The notes: a model not told the origin generated them from the letters alone. A stretch of DNA of 64,000 nt from Massilia timonae CCUG 45783 (GCF_000315425.1 NZ_JH992923.1:817113-881112); one strand, 5' to 3'. Positions 51,184 through 61,859 are shown, numbered from the stretch's first letter. Numbers and translations: made by a program.

Positions 51184-53052
51184 TCAGGACGACCGGCGCA
51201 GATGCTCGAGCAGCGCTTCCAGCGGCATCGGCCGGTGGAACAGATAGCCCTGCATGCTGGCATTGCCGTGGCGCGCGAGATACCCGGCCTGGGCCTCGGT
51301 CTCGACGCCTTCGGCGACCACGCGCAGGCCCAGGTGGCCGGCCATCGACAGGATCGACTGCACGATCGCGGTGCCGTCCTTGTCGTTTGGGGTGTCGCGG
51401 ATGAAGCTCTTGTCGATCTTGAGTTCGTACAAGGGCATGCGGGTCAGGTAGGCCAGGCTCGAGTAGCCGGTGCCGAAATCGTCGACCGAGATCCGCACGC
51501 CCAGCGCCGCCAGCTCGTGCATGCGGCCGATGGTCTGGTCGAGGCGGTCGACCAGCAGGCCTTCGGTGACCTCGAACACCAGCTGGCCGGGCGGCACCCC
51601 GGTGTCCTTCAGGATGCTTTCCACCCGCGCCACGAAGTCGGGCTGGCGGAACTGCATCGGGCTGACGTTGACCGACAGCGGCAGCGGATGGCCGGCGCGC
51701 GCCAGCGCATGCCAGGCCAGGCAGGTTTCACGCAGCGCCCACTCGCCCAGCGGCACGATCAGGCCGCTCGACTCGGCGACCGGGATGAACTGGTCGGGCG
51801 GCACGCTGCTGCCGTCCTTGCGGCGCCAGCGCATCAGGAGCTCGGCCCCGCTCGGGCGCCGGGCGCCATCGACCTGCAGTTGCAGGTGCAGCGACAGCTC
51901 GCCGTGCTCCAGCGCCAGGCCCAGGTCGCGCTCGAGGGTGAGGCGGCGTTCGGCGTCGCGCAGCATGCCGGCCTCGAACAGGGCGACGCCGTTACGGCCG
52001 CGCGCCTTGGCGTGGTACATGGCGGTATCGGCCTCGCGCAGCAGGTCGTGCACCGCGAGCGGCGCGCCCGCCGCCGCGGTCAGCGCGACGCCGATGCTGG
52101 TGGTGGCGTAGTAGCGCTGGCCCTCGATGATCATCTTTTCGCACAGCGCGCCGCGGATCTCTTCGGCCAGCGCGAGCGCGCGCGTGGTGGCGGCGCTGGC
52201 CTGCGCGCCCAGGTCGTCCAGCAGCACCACGAATTCGTCGCCGCCCAGGCGCGCCACGCAGGCCCGCGCTCCGGCCACCGCCGCCAGGCGTTCGGCGGCC
52301 TGGCGCAGCAGCTGGTCGCCGACGGCATGGCCGCGCGCATCGTTGACGTTCTTGAAATTGTCGAGGTCGACATACAGCAGCGCGCCCAGGGCGCTGTTGC
52401 GGCGCGCCCCCTCGGCCAGTTCGGCCAGGCGGTCCATCAGCAGGCGCCGGTTCGGCAGGCCGGTCAGCACGTCGTAGAAGGCCAGGCGGTTGACGGCGTC
52501 GGCGGCGGTGCGCGCTTCCTGCGCCGAGCGCGCCAGACCCTTGAAGAGGGTGCCGGCGGCAAAGGTGACAAGGCCGCCGACGCAACTGAAGTTGATCGCC
52601 ACCACCACCGAGGACAGCAGCGGATCGGTCTCCAGCCCCGGCACGTACAGCCGCGCATAACCGTTCACGCCGAACGCCACGATGCACACCGCGCCAAAGG
52701 CGAGCGTGAGGATGCCGGGCCGGTTGCCGAGCAGGATCACGGCCATGATCGGCGGCGCCATCAGGTAGTTCAGGCTCACCGGCCCCACCGCCAGCATCAG
52801 TCCGATGGCGACCATGAACAGCACGGCCAGGAAGTTCAGCACGCGGAAAGTGTGGGGCAGGCGGTCGAGGCGCCAGATGGCGAAGATCCAGGCCAGGGCC
52901 ACCGCATCCATCAGCGCGATCTGCCACAGGCCCTGGCGCAGCGCCAGGGCGATGCTCGGCAAGGCGGCGCTGGTGCCCAGCACCAGCACGATCGGCAGCA
53001 AGGTAGAGAAAACACGCACGCGCCATCGCGCGATATCATCAGTGGGAAGCAT
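51184..53052 (-). CDS. Membrane GGDEF-EAL protein (cyclic-di-GMP turnover)
   Basis: The 622-residue protein has an N-terminal membrane part of about five spans (residues 10-170). A GGDEF domain with GGDEF at 270-274 follows, then an EAL domain. In the EAL domain the signature reads ELL (Glu404). Other catalytic residues are in place: Asn462 (VNVSPMQF), Glu494 (FEVTEG), Asp524-Asp525 (DDFGTGYSSL), Lys545 and Glu581 (AEGVET). Both activities are possible, and the net direction is unknown. It lies downstream of no obvious partner. Confidence 0.92.
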   Translation of the reverse strand: MLPTDDIARWRVRVFSTLLPIVLVLGTSAALPSIALALRQGLWQIALMDAVALAWIFAIWRLDRLPHTFRVLNFLAVLFMVAIGLMLAVGPVSLNYLMAPPIMAVILLGNRPGILTLAFGAVCIVAFGVNGYARLYVPGLETDPLLSSVVVAINFSCVGGLVTFAAGTLFKGLARSAQEARTAADAVNRLAFYDVLTGLPNRRLLMDRLAELAEGARRNSALGALLYVDLDNFKNVNDARGHAVGDQLLRQAAERLAAVAGARACVARLGGDEFVVLLDDLGAQASAATTRALALAEEIRGALCEKMIIEGQRYYATTSIGVALTAAAGAPLAVHDLLREADTAMYHAKARGRNGVALFEAGMLRDAERRLTLERDLGLALEHGELSLHLQLQVDGARRPSGAELLMRWRRKDGSSVPPDQFIPVAESSGLIVPLGEWALRETCLAWHALARAGHPLPLSVNVSPMQFRQPDFVARVESILKDTGVPPGQLVFEVTEGLLVDRLDQTIGRMHELAALGVRISVDDFGTGYSSLAYLTRMPLYELKIDKSFIRDTPNDKDGTAIVQSILSMAGHLGLRVVAEGVETEAQAGYLARHGNASMQGYLFHRPMPLEALLEHLRRSS

Positions 53053-53198
53053 CAGGCAGCATCCAGGTCAGCATGCCCACAGAATTTCTCCAGAGTGCAT
53101 AAATTGCTCGTAGGCAAATTTTATGTAGGCGGCATGGCGATTGTCACGCGATATTTACACGGATGTTGCTTTGAAACGACCAAAGGTGAAATGACAAC

Positions 53199-53225
53199 AG
53201 GCCCGCGTCGACACGATGCGGACCT
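53199..53225 (-). terminator. Weak hairpin after the hybrid histidine kinase gene
   Basis: On the minus strand AGGTCCGC and GCGGGCCT form eight-base arms with one mismatch around an 11-base loop, just past the kinase stop at 53231. GTTGTCATTT follows, a poor T-tract. This is a possible terminator only. Confidence 0.35.
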
Positions 53226-53230
53226 GCTCT

Positions 53231-55480
53231 TCAGCGCGCGGCCGCCGTGGCCAGCAGCTCGCCCAGCTGCAGCGTGTTGACCGGCTTGACCAGGTAATGG
53301 TCGAAGCCGGCCTGGCTGGCCGCCTCGCGGTCTTGCTGGCGTCCGTAGCCGGTGGCGGCGACCAGGGTCGCGCCGCTGGTCTGCGGCAGGCGGCGCAGGC
53401 GGCGCGCCAGTTCGTTGCCGTCCATGTCGGGCAGGCCGATGTCGAGGATGCAGACCTGCGGCGCGAACACCTTGGCGATCTCGAGCGCGTCGACGCCGCA
53501 ATAGGCGATCTCGACCTCGTTCCCGGTGGCGCGCAGGAACAGGTTGAGCGTGTGCGCGGCGTCGAGGTTGTCGTCCACCACCAGGATGCGCAGCGCGTTC
53601 GGCACGGCCGCATCGGGGATCGGGTTGCCGGCGGACGGATGACCGAGCAAATGCGCCGGCAGGGGCGCGCTTTCCTGCCGGTGGCGCGGCAGGCGCACGG
53701 TGAAGGTGCTGCCGCGGCCCAGGCCGGGGCTGTGCGCGCTGACGCTGCCGCCATGCAGCTCGACCAGGCTCTTGGCCAGCGCCAGGCCCAGCCCCAGGCC
53801 GCCCTGCGAGCGGTCCGGGGTGCGCTCGGCCTGGGTGAACAGGTCGAACACGCGCTCGACCAGGCGCGCCTCCATGCCGATGCCGTCGTCGCTCACGCTC
53901 AGTTCCCAGTCGCCGCCGGCTTCCAGCAACTGGAGCTGGATGTGGCCGCCCTCGGGGGTGTACTTGGTGGCGTTGCCCAGCAGGTTGGCCACCACCTGCA
54001 CCAGGCGCTTGTGGTCGCCCTTGGCCTGGGCTGGGCCGCTCGGCAGGTCGAGCACCACCTTGTGGCGCCGCGCGCCGATCAGCGGGCGGATCTGCTCGGC
54101 GGCGTCGTCGATCACGTTGCGCAGGTCCAGCACCTGGGTCGACAGCGACACCAGGCCGCGCGTCACGCGCGACACGTCCAGCAGGTCGTCCACCAGGCTG
54201 GTCATGTGCTCGACCTGGCGCGCGATGATGGCGCAGGTCTGGGTGATCTGGGCGTTATCCGAGTGCAGCAGCTTGAGCAGGTGGGCGCCGGTGCTGATCG
54301 GCGCCAGCGGATTTCTCAGCTCGTGCGCCAGCATCGCCAGGAATTCGTCCTTGCGCTGGTCGGCGGCGCGCAGTTCGCGCTCGGCCTGGCCGCGCGCGGT
54401 TTCCTTTTTCTGCAGGTTCTCGGCCATCTCGTCGAGCGCCGCCGCCAGCCGCCCGATCTCCTCGTTGCCGTACTCGATCCGGGTGCGCGCGTCGAGTTCG
54501 CCGGCGGCGATGCGGCGCGCGACCGTGGTCAGGCCGCGCACCCGCTGCACGATCAGCTTTTCGCCGGCCAGCCAGGCCGCCAGCAGCGCCAGCAGGGTGG
54601 TGGCGCCAAGGCCGAGCAGGGACATGAACTGGGCGTCGCGTGCGACCTGGGTGATCAGGTCGGTCGGCATCCCGATGGTGATGGTGTAGTCGGTGAGGGT
54701 CGGCGAGCCGACGCGGGCGAAGGCGTGCAGGCGCTCGATCCCGTCCTCGCCGCGCACCACCAGCGCGCGCTCGTGCGGCCCGCGCATGGCGTCCAGCAGT
54801 TCGCCGGTGACGCGCTTGCCGAACCAGCGTTCCGGGTCGGGGCGGCGCGAGATCAGGTTGCCCGAAGCGTCGGCCGTCTCCAGGATCGAACCGGGCGGCA
54901 TGCTGATGTCGTTGACGAAGGTGTCCAGGCCGGCCAGGTCCATGGCCGCGAACACCACTGCCACCACGTCGCCCGAGCGGTCGATGACGGGATAGGTGAG
55001 ATTGATCGTGTGCTTGCGGATCACGCGCCCGAACACGTAGTCGCTGGCGATGAAGCGGCGTTCGGCGATCGCGCGCTTGAAATGGCTGCGGTCGCCCAGG
55101 TTCACCGGGTGCAGCATCGGCACCGCGCTGCAGGTGACCTCGCCGTCCAGCTGGATCAGGCCGAAATTGACATAGCCCTCGTTGCGGTCGAGGACATTGG
55201 CCAGCAGGGCATTGCAGCCGGCGGTGTCGCCCATCAGGTCGGGCACGCTGACCAGGTCGACCAGGATCTGGCGCGCGCGGTCGATCGATTGCGCCTCGTT
55301 GGCGGCCGCCAGCGCGGTGAGGCGCTTGAGGTTTTCTTCCGAGGCGCGGATCGCCGCCTCGCGTTCGCGCAGGCCGCCCAGCACGGTGACGACGGCGATC
55401 GGTGTGATCGCCAGCAGCACCAGCAGCATCAGGCGGCTGCGCAGGCTGTTCAGGCGAAAACGTCCCAGCAAATTGCTCAT
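53231..55480 (-). CDS. Hybrid sensor histidine kinase with C-terminal receiver
   Basis: The 749-residue protein has an N-terminal span (residues 16-36), a periplasmic Cache/CHASE-like sensor (about 40-280), a second span (about 285-305) and HAMP (about 305-360). The HisKA domain has His386 in MLAHELRNPLAP. The ATPase domain has Asn503, DDGIGM and GGLGLGLALAKSL. The C-terminal receiver has Asp636-Asp637, phospho-Asp680 and Lys732. No DNA-binding domain is present, so a separate output regulator is needed. Its start overlaps the aminotransferase-like gene by four bases, so the two are probably co-transcribed. Confidence 0.92.
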   Translation of the reverse strand: MSNLLGRFRLNSLRSRLMLLVLLAITPIAVVTVLGGLREREAAIRASEENLKRLTALAAANEAQSIDRARQILVDLVSVPDLMGDTAGCNALLANVLDRNEGYVNFGLIQLDGEVTCSAVPMLHPVNLGDRSHFKRAIAERRFIASDYVFGRVIRKHTINLTYPVIDRSGDVVAVVFAAMDLAGLDTFVNDISMPPGSILETADASGNLISRRPDPERWFGKRVTGELLDAMRGPHERALVVRGEDGIERLHAFARVGSPTLTDYTITIGMPTDLITQVARDAQFMSLLGLGATTLLALLAAWLAGEKLIVQRVRGLTTVARRIAAGELDARTRIEYGNEEIGRLAAALDEMAENLQKKETARGQAERELRAADQRKDEFLAMLAHELRNPLAPISTGAHLLKLLHSDNAQITQTCAIIARQVEHMTSLVDDLLDVSRVTRGLVSLSTQVLDLRNVIDDAAEQIRPLIGARRHKVVLDLPSGPAQAKGDHKRLVQVVANLLGNATKYTPEGGHIQLQLLEAGGDWELSVSDDGIGMEARLVERVFDLFTQAERTPDRSQGGLGLGLALAKSLVELHGGSVSAHSPGLGRGSTFTVRLPRHRQESAPLPAHLLGHPSAGNPIPDAAVPNALRILVVDDNLDAAHTLNLFLRATGNEVEIAYCGVDALEIAKVFAPQVCILDIGLPDMDGNELARRLRRLPQTSGATLVAATGYGRQQDREAASQAGFDHYLVKPVNTLQLGELLATAAAR

Positions 55481-56640
55481 CGAGGCTCCGCCGACTGCGC
55501 CAGGCGCGTGCCGAACGCGATGATGCGGCGCACGCCTTCCATCAGGGTGTCTTCGTCGTCCGAGATGTAGCCGATGCGGATGAAGCCGGGCTCGCCGAGC
55601 GCGTCGCCCGGCATCAGCGCCACCCGTTCCTCCTCCAGCAGGCGTTCGGCGAAGCCGACCGTGTCCATGGTGAGCCCACGCACGTCGCCCCACAGATAGG
55701 GGCCGGAAGCCGGCGCATGCATGGTGATCCAGGGCGCGTCGGCGAACCGGCGCACCACCAGGTCGCGCCGCGCGCGGTAGTCGCGCAGCAGTTCGTGCGG
55801 GGTACCGGTAGCGAAGGCGGCCACCGCCGCCACCTGCGACAGGTGCGGCGCGGCGGCTGTGATCGGCCCCTGCAGGGTCTGCATCGCATTCACCAGCGCG
55901 GCGGGGGCGAGCGCGAAACCGACCCGCCAGCCCATCATGGCATAGCTCTGCGAGGCCGAGAACAGGGTGACCACGCCGACGGCGCGCCAGTCGCACAGCG
56001 CCGCCAGCGTGACGTGCTCGCCGTCGAAGATCAGGTGTTCGTAGCTCTCGTCGACGATCACGTGCACGCCGCCGGCCGTCGCCCAGTCGCGCACCAGTTC
56101 GAGCTCGCGCCGGGTGTACACCTTGCCGGTCGGGTTGTGCGGGTTGTTCAGGACCAGCACCTTGACCTTGCCGAGGGCCGCCAGGCAGGCCTCGGTCAGC
56201 GTCTCCGGCAGGTCGGCCAGCACCACCTCGAGTCCCAGCAGTTCGGCGGTGGCGAGATAGGCCGGCCAGTGCGGACGGAACACGGCGATGCGGTCGCCCG
56301 GATCGGTCATCGCGTACAGCGCCTGGTAATACGCCTGTTTGCAGCCGTTGGTCACGATGATCTCGTCCGCCCGCGCCTCGATCCGGTTCTCGCCGGCGAG
56401 CTTGGCGCGTAGCGCCTCGCGCACCTTCAGCGCGCCGCCCACCTCGGTGTACGGCAGCGTGCGTTCGCGCTCGATGGCGCCGGAGACGGCGTCCAGCACG
56501 CTGGCCGGGGCCGGAAAGTGCGAAATCGCGATCGAGAAATCGATTACGCGCTCGCCCGCATTGCGCAGCGCTTCGGCGCGGCCATGCATGGCGGTGGTGG
56601 CAAGGGGGCGGGAGTGCGCGATTCGGTTTGAAATGTTCAT
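55477..56640 (-). CDS. Class I/II aminotransferase-fold protein lacking the PLP lysine
   Basis: The 387-residue protein has the fold-type I layout: TNGCKQAYYQALYAMTDPGD, LNNPHNPTGKVYTRREL (with the PLP-ring Asn), VIVDESYEHLIFDG and GFIRIGYISDDED (C-terminal carboxylate Arg). The lysine motif, normally S-x-S-K-[ST]-Y-A-M-x-G-W-R, reads SASQSYAMMGWR, with CAG codon in place of AAG. Without that Lys it cannot form the usual internal aldimine. It could be a non-catalytic or altered-chemistry homologue. The start at 56640 keeps the usual N-terminus. It lies upstream of, and overlaps, the kinase gene. Confidence 0.88.
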   Translation of the reverse strand: MNISNRIAHSRPLATTAMHGRAEALRNAGERVIDFSIAISHFPAPASVLDAVSGAIERERTLPYTEVGGALKVREALRAKLAGENRIEARADEIIVTNGCKQAYYQALYAMTDPGDRIAVFRPHWPAYLATAELLGLEVVLADLPETLTEACLAALGKVKVLVLNNPHNPTGKVYTRRELELVRDWATAGGVHVIVDESYEHLIFDGEHVTLAALCDWRAVGVVTLFSASQSYAMMGWRVGFALAPAALVNAMQTLQGPITAAAPHLSQVAAVAAFATGTPHELLRDYRARRDLVVRRFADAPWITMHAPASGPYLWGDVRGLTMDTVGFAERLLEEERVALMPGDALGEPGFIRIGYISDDEDTLMEGVRRIIAFGTRLAQSAEPR

Positions 56641-56827
56641 CGTGTCTGGCGAATTATCCAAGTTGGGTGGCCGGCTGCGCATGGTCCGGAATCTCGGTTC
56701 TGCTCTTTCTGGATTGTACTAAAAATTGGCATTTTTCAGAGGGCCATTCTTTCGTGCGCAACAAGTGGTTGACACCTCAAGCATTGGGGCAGGTAAACTA
56801 GGCGCCATACCAGCACCCGGAGGGATC

Positions 56828-59209
56828 ATGAACATCGTTTGCGTCGGCGGCGGCCCGGCCGGCCTCTACTTCGGCCTGCTCATGAAACTGCGCCACCCGA
56901 CGCATGCGGTGACTGTCGTCGAGCGCAACCGGCCCGGCGATACCTTCGGCTGGGGCGTGGTGTTCTCGGACCAGACCCTGGGCCAGCTGGCCCGGGCCGA
57001 CGAACCGAGCGCACGCGCCATCCTGCACGCGTTCAATCACTGGGACGCGATCGACGTCCACTTCAAGGGCGCCACCATCACCTCGCACGGCCACGGCTTT
57101 TGCGGCATCGGGCGCAAGCGCCTGCTCGACATCCTCGCGGCGCGCTGCCGCGCGCTGGGCGTGGAGCTGGTGTTCGAAACCCGGGTCGACGACGTGGCCG
57201 AACTGGCGCGCCGCCACCGCGCCGACCTGGTGGTGGCCGCCGACGGCGTCAACAGCGCGATCCGCCAGCACTACCGCGACGCGTTCCAGCCCGAGGTCGA
57301 GGAGCGCCTGTGCCGCTTCGTGTGGCTGGGCACGCGCAAGCGCTTCGACGCCTTCACCTTCGCCTTCGAGGAGACCGAACACGGCTGGTTCCAGGCGCAC
57401 GCCTACCAGTACGACGACGAGACCTCGACCTTCATCATCGAGACGCTCGACACGACCTGGCGCGCGTGCGGCCTGGCCGACATGGACCAGCCGGACGGGC
57501 TGGCCTTCTGCGAGCGCCTGTTCGCGCGCCACCTGGACGGCCAGCCGCTGATGGCGAACGCCGCCCACCTGCGCGGATCCGGCATGTGGATCCGCTTCCC
57601 GCGCCTGGCCTGCCGCAACTGGGTCCATATGCTCGAGGTCGACGGGCGGCAGGCGCCGCTGGTGCTGATGGGCGACGCCGCCCACACGGCCCATTTCTCG
57701 ATCGGCTCCGGCACCAAGCTGGCGCTGGAGGATGCGATCGGCCTCGCCGATGCGCTTGATGAAGAGGTCGATGTGGCGGCGGCGCTGGCGCGCTACCAGG
57801 AGGCGCGCCTGGTCGAAGTGCTGAAACTGCAAAGCGCGGCGCGCAATTCGATGGAGTGGTTCGAGAACGTGGCGCGCTACACGGCCATGGAGGCCGAGCA
57901 GTTCGCCTATTCGCTGCTCACGCGCAGCCAGCGGCTGTCGCACGAAAACCTGCGCCTGCGCGACGCCGCCTACGTCGACGGTTTCGAGCGCCGCTTCGCC
58001 ATCGCGGCGGCGCGCCAAGCCGGCGTGGCGCCGCCCGCGGTGGCGGCGCCGCCGATGTTCACGCCCTACAAGGTGCGCGATGTGCTGTTGAAGAACCGGG
58101 TGGTGGTGTCGCCGATGGCGCAATACTCCGCCGTGGATGGCGTGGTCGGCGACTTCCACCTGGCCCACCTCGGCGCCCGGGCGCTGGGCGGGGCGGCGCT
58201 GGTGATGGCCGAGATGACCTGCGTCTCGGCCGACGCCCGCATCACGCCCGGCTGCCCGGGCCTGTACACGCGGGAGCAGATGCTGGCCTGGAAACGCATC
58301 GTCAACTTCGTGCACACGGCCAGCGACGCGAAGATCGGCGTCCAGCTCGGCCATGCGGGCGCCAAGGGCTCGACCCGGCCGATGTGGGATGGCATCGACC
58401 TGCCTTTGGCGAGCGGCAACTGGCCGCTGCTGTCGGCCTCCAGCCAGCAGTACATCGATGGGGTCTCGCAGATCGCGCGTGAAGCGACGCAGGGCGACCT
58501 GGAACGCATCAGGGACGACTTCGTGCGCGCCACCCGGGCTGCCTTCGACGCCGGCTTCGATTGGCTCGAGCTGCATTGCGCGCACGGCTACCTGCTGTCG
58601 AGTTTTATTTCTCCGCTGACCAACCGGCGCCAGGACGCCTACGGCGGCAGTCTCGAAAACCGCTGCCGCTACCCGCTCGCGGTGTTCGCGGCGGTGCGCG
58701 CGGCCTGGCCGGGCCACCTGCCGATCAGCGTGCGCATCTCGAGCCACGATTGGGTCGAGGGCGGCATCACGCCGCAGGACGCGGTGCAGATCGCGCGACT
58801 GTTCCGCGCCGCGGGCGCCGACATGATCGATTGTTCGTCGGGCCAGGTCAGCAAACTGGAGAAGCCCGTGTTCGGACGCATGTTCCAGGCTCCGTTCGCG
58901 GACCGGATCCGCAACGAGGCCGGCATCCCGACCATCGCCGTCGGCGGTATTCATGAGGCCGACCACGTGAACGGCATCATCGCCGCCGGCCGCGCCGACC
59001 TGTGCGCGGTGGCGCGCCCGCACCTGGCCAACGCGGCCTGGACGCTGATGGAAGCGGCGCGCATCGGCTACACTGGCGCTGCCTGGCCACGCCAGTACGG
59101 GGCCGGCAAACAGCAGCTGGAGCGCAACCTCGAGCGCGAACGCCAGCTGCAGGCGGCGTCCAGCGGCCTGTCGCCACAGCAGGTGGCCGCGCGCCTGCTC
59201 GAAGGCTGA
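56828..59209 (+). CDS. Fused FAD monooxygenase / old-yellow-enzyme (2-aminobenzoyl-CoA or salicylyl-CoA monooxygenase/reductase)
   Basis: The 793-residue protein has an N-terminal FAD aromatic monooxygenase ([50 protein letters not shown], about residues 1-390). An NADH:flavin oxidoreductase of the OYE type follows ([57 protein letters not shown], about 425-780). This fusion matches 2-aminobenzoyl-CoA monooxygenase/reductase of Azoarcus evansii and the salicylyl-CoA 5-hydroxylase of Streptomyces. Its operon partners are a hydratase, a dehydrogenase and RidA. An enamine-processing RidA favours the amino substrate. Which CoA ester is used is not certain. Confidence 0.88.
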   Translation: MNIVCVGGGPAGLYFGLLMKLRHPTHAVTVVERNRPGDTFGWGVVFSDQTLGQLARADEPSARAILHAFNHWDAIDVHFKGATITSHGHGFCGIGRKRLLDILAARCRALGVELVFETRVDDVAELARRHRADLVVAADGVNSAIRQHYRDAFQPEVEERLCRFVWLGTRKRFDAFTFAFEETEHGWFQAHAYQYDDETSTFIIETLDTTWRACGLADMDQPDGLAFCERLFARHLDGQPLMANAAHLRGSGMWIRFPRLACRNWVHMLEVDGRQAPLVLMGDAAHTAHFSIGSGTKLALEDAIGLADALDEEVDVAAALARYQEARLVEVLKLQSAARNSMEWFENVARYTAMEAEQFAYSLLTRSQRLSHENLRLRDAAYVDGFERRFAIAAARQAGVAPPAVAAPPMFTPYKVRDVLLKNRVVVSPMAQYSAVDGVVGDFHLAHLGARALGGAALVMAEMTCVSADARITPGCPGLYTREQMLAWKRIVNFVHTASDAKIGVQLGHAGAKGSTRPMWDGIDLPLASGNWPLLSASSQQYIDGVSQIAREATQGDLERIRDDFVRATRAAFDAGFDWLELHCAHGYLLSSFISPLTNRRQDAYGGSLENRCRYPLAVFAAVRAAWPGHLPISVRISSHDWVEGGITPQDAVQIARLFRAAGADMIDCSSGQVSKLEKPVFGRMFQAPFADRIRNEAGIPTIAVGGIHEADHVNGIIAAGRADLCAVARPHLANAAWTLMEAARIGYTGAAWPRQYGAGKQQLERNLERERQLQAASSGLSPQQVAARLLEG

Positions 59210-59233
59210 CTTTTCAAACATCAGGAGTCACAC

Positions 59234-60088
59234 ATGCATTATCTACCGGGGCAGTCGCACCGCCTGCCGGGCGGGCGCAGCAGCCTTGCGGGCCATGCGG
59301 CGCAGCACTTTGGCTTCGCGCTCGATGCCGGCGTCGCCACCATCACCCTGGACCGGCCAGAGCGCAAGAATCCGCTGACCTTCGATTCCTACGCCGAGCT
59401 GCGCGACCTGTTCCGCGCGCTGGCGTATGCCGACGACGTGAAGGCGGTCGTGATCACGGGCGCCGGCGAGAACTTCTGTTCCGGCGGCGACGTGCACGAG
59501 ATTATCGGCCCGCTGACGAAGCTGGACATGCCCGGCCTGCTGGCCTTCACCCGCATGACGGGCGACCTGGTCAAGGCGATGCGCGCCTGTCCGCAGCCGG
59601 TGGTGGCGGCGGTCGACGGCGTGTGCGCCGGCGCCGGCGCGATCCTGGCGCTGGCTTCCGACCTCCGCTACGGCACGGCGCGCAGCCGCACCGCGTTTTT
59701 GTTCACCCGGGTCGGCCTGGCCGGCTGCGACATGGGCGCCTGCGCGCTGCTGCCGCGCGTGATCGGCCAGGGCCGGGCCGCCGAGCTGCTGTACACGGGC
59801 CGCTCGATGGATGGCGAGGAGGGCGAGCGCTGGGGCTTCTTCAACCGCCTGTGCGCGCCCGAACAGCTGCTCGGCGAGGCCAGCGCCTTGGCCGGCACGC
59901 TGGCGGGCGGCCCGACCTTCGCCCACGGCATGACCAAGAAGATGCTGCAGCAGGAGTGGAATATGGGCGTGGACGAGGCGATCGAAGCCGAGGCCCAGGC
60001 CCAGGCGATCTGCATGGCGACCAATGATTTTCATCGCGCCTACCACGCCTTCGTGGCCAAGGAACGGCCGCGCTTCGAGGGGGATTGA
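59234..60088 (+). CDS. Enoyl-CoA hydratase/isomerase family protein
   Basis: The 284-residue crotonase-fold enzyme has [20 protein letters not shown], the oxyanion-hole segments [13 protein letters not shown] and [19 protein letters not shown], and a C-terminal trimerisation helix. In this operon it should hydrate or isomerise the ring-reduced CoA intermediate. AGGAG precedes the ATG. Its stop overlaps the next start (TGATG). Confidence 0.87.
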   Translation: MHYLPGQSHRLPGGRSSLAGHAAQHFGFALDAGVATITLDRPERKNPLTFDSYAELRDLFRALAYADDVKAVVITGAGENFCSGGDVHEIIGPLTKLDMPGLLAFTRMTGDLVKAMRACPQPVVAAVDGVCAGAGAILALASDLRYGTARSRTAFLFTRVGLAGCDMGACALLPRVIGQGRAAELLYTGRSMDGEEGERWGFFNRLCAPEQLLGEASALAGTLAGGPTFAHGMTKKMLQQEWNMGVDEAIEAEAQAQAICMATNDFHRAYHAFVAKERPRFEGD

Positions 60089-61230
60089 TGGACTACCTGG
60101 ACTGGCCGTTTTTTGAAGAGCGACACGGCGCGCTGGCGCGCGAACTCGACGCCTGGGCGGCGGATAACCTGATTGATGCGCATGGCGCTGACGTCGATGC
60201 GATCTGCCGCGCGCTGGTCGCGCGCCTGGGCCGCGACGGCTGGCTGCGCCATGCCGTCGGCAGCGGAAATGGGGCCATCGACACCCGCGCCATCTGCCTG
60301 ATCCGCGAAACCCTGGCGCGCCATGCCGGCCTGGCCGACTTTGCGTTTGCGATGCAGGGTTTGGGCAGCGGGGCGATTTCGCTGTTCGGCACCGGCGAAC
60401 AAAAGCAGCGCTGGCTGCCGCGCGTGGCGGGCGGCGCGGCGATCGCCGCCTTTGCCTTGTCGGAGCCGGAAGCCGGTTCCGACGTCGCCGCCATGCGCTG
60501 CGCTGCGCGGCGCGATGGCAGTGAATGGGTGCTCGATGGCGAGAAGACCTGGATCTCGAATGGCGGCATCGCCGATTTCTACGTCGTTTTCGCCCGCAGC
60601 GGGGAAGCCGGGCGCGGCGCGAAAGGAATCTCGGCCTTCATCGTCGACGCCGCCACCCCTGGACTGGAGATCGCCGAGCGCATCGACGTGATCGCGCCGC
60701 ATCCGCTGGCGCGCCTGCGCTTCACCGGATGCCGGGTGCCGGCCGCCTGCCTGGTGGGGGAAGAAGGCCAGGGCTTCAAGGTGGCGATGGCGACCCTGGA
60801 TGTGTTCCGCACCTCGGTCGCCGCCGCCGCGCTGGGCTTCGCACGGCGGGCGCTGGAACAGGCACTGGCGCGCGCCCAGGCGCGGCCGATGTTCGGCAAG
60901 ACCCTGGCCGACTTCCAGCTCACCCAGGCCAGGCTGGCCCAGATGGCGCTGGAGATCGACGCCGCCGCGCTGCTGACCTACCGCGCCGCCTGGCTGCGCG
61001 ACAGTGGCAAGCGGGTGACGAAGGAAGCGGCAATGGCCAAGCTGGCTGCCACCGAATCGGCGCAGCGCGTCATCGACGGCGCGGTGCAGCTGTTCGGCGG
61101 CCAGGGCGTGCAGAGCGGGCAGGTGGTGGAGAGCCTGTACCGCGAAATCCGCGCGCTGCGCATCTACGAAGGAGCAAGCGAAGTGCAGCTCCTGATCATC
61201 GCGCGCGAGCTGCTCGCGCCGAAGGTTTAA
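60088..61230 (+). CDS. Acyl-CoA dehydrogenase
   Basis: The 380-residue FAD enzyme has the family marks [39 protein letters not shown], and [11 protein letters not shown] near the C-terminus. The motif IYEGASEVQ supplies the base Glu at its usual late position. It would oxidise a cyclic acyl-CoA intermediate in the neighbouring pathway. The ATG at 60088 overlaps the hydratase stop. Confidence 0.9.
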   Translation: MDYLDWPFFEERHGALARELDAWAADNLIDAHGADVDAICRALVARLGRDGWLRHAVGSGNGAIDTRAICLIRETLARHAGLADFAFAMQGLGSGAISLFGTGEQKQRWLPRVAGGAAIAAFALSEPEAGSDVAAMRCAARRDGSEWVLDGEKTWISNGGIADFYVVFARSGEAGRGAKGISAFIVDAATPGLEIAERIDVIAPHPLARLRFTGCRVPAACLVGEEGQGFKVAMATLDVFRTSVAAAALGFARRALEQALARAQARPMFGKTLADFQLTQARLAQMALEIDAAALLTYRAAWLRDSGKRVTKEAAMAKLAATESAQRVIDGAVQLFGGQGVQSGQVVESLYREIRALRIYEGASEVQLLIIARELLAPKV

Positions 61231-61249
61231 CCCAGGGTCTGGAGCAGGG

Positions 61250-61642
61250 ATGGACATTCTTCAACCGCCGGGCTGGCCGCGCCCCAAGGGCTATTCCAAT
61301 GGCGTGGCCTGCCGCGGACGCCAGATCTTTGTCAGCGGCATGATCGGCTGGGATGCCGAAGGGCGCTTTCACACCGACGACTTCGTCGGCCAGGCGCGCC
61401 AGGCGCTGGAAAACATCGTCGCCGTGCTGCGCGAAGCGGGCGCGGGGCCCGAACACATCGTGCGCATGACCTGGTATGTGGTCGACAAGCGCGAGTATCT
61501 CGACGCCGGGCGCGAACTGGGCGCCGCCTACCGCGAGGTGCTGGGGCGGCACTATCCGGCCATGAGCGCGGTGCAGGTGGCGGCGTTGATGGAAGACCGG
61601 GCGCGGGTCGAGATCGAGGTGACTGCGGTAATACCTGATTAG
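61250..61642 (+). CDS. RidA family enamine/imine deaminase
   Basis: The 130-residue YjgF/RidA/UK114-fold protein starts with ILQPPGWPRPKGYSNGVACRG, then FVSGMIGWDAEGRF, VRMTWYVVDKREYLDAGRELG and AVQVAALMEDRARVEIEVTAVIPD. RidA proteins hydrolyse reactive enamines and imines. As last gene of this operon it could remove ammonia from an amino-cyclohexene carboxyl-CoA. The exact active-site Arg is in the C-terminal part, as usual. It is the last gene before the AT-rich segment. Confidence 0.87.
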   Translation: MDILQPPGWPRPKGYSNGVACRGRQIFVSGMIGWDAEGRFHTDDFVGQARQALENIVAVLREAGAGPEHIVRMTWYVVDKREYLDAGRELGAAYREVLGRHYPAMSAVQVAALMEDRARVEIEVTAVIPD

Positions 61643-61859
61643 GATAAGGCATTGCACAGACATTCAATTTCAAGTAATTAATGCTGCGCGTGTCAGACAT
61701 TTTAGAGAGGTGCCTAGCCTTTAGTAGCTGCTAATTTAATGGGCGCGCTGATTCCCGGTGCGGGATATTTTTGAATGTTAGGCGACGAAGCTGTCGGGCA
61801 CTTATGCAGCTATACCGTTGTAGAATAGTTTCCCGCAGAATTTATAGGATCCTTGAAAA

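Noticed and set aside
56798..59221. Open frame of about 800 codons antisense to the fused monooxygenase
   Set aside because: Same GC-bias shadow. No domain or ribosome site, and the plus-strand gene has all FAD and OYE motifs.
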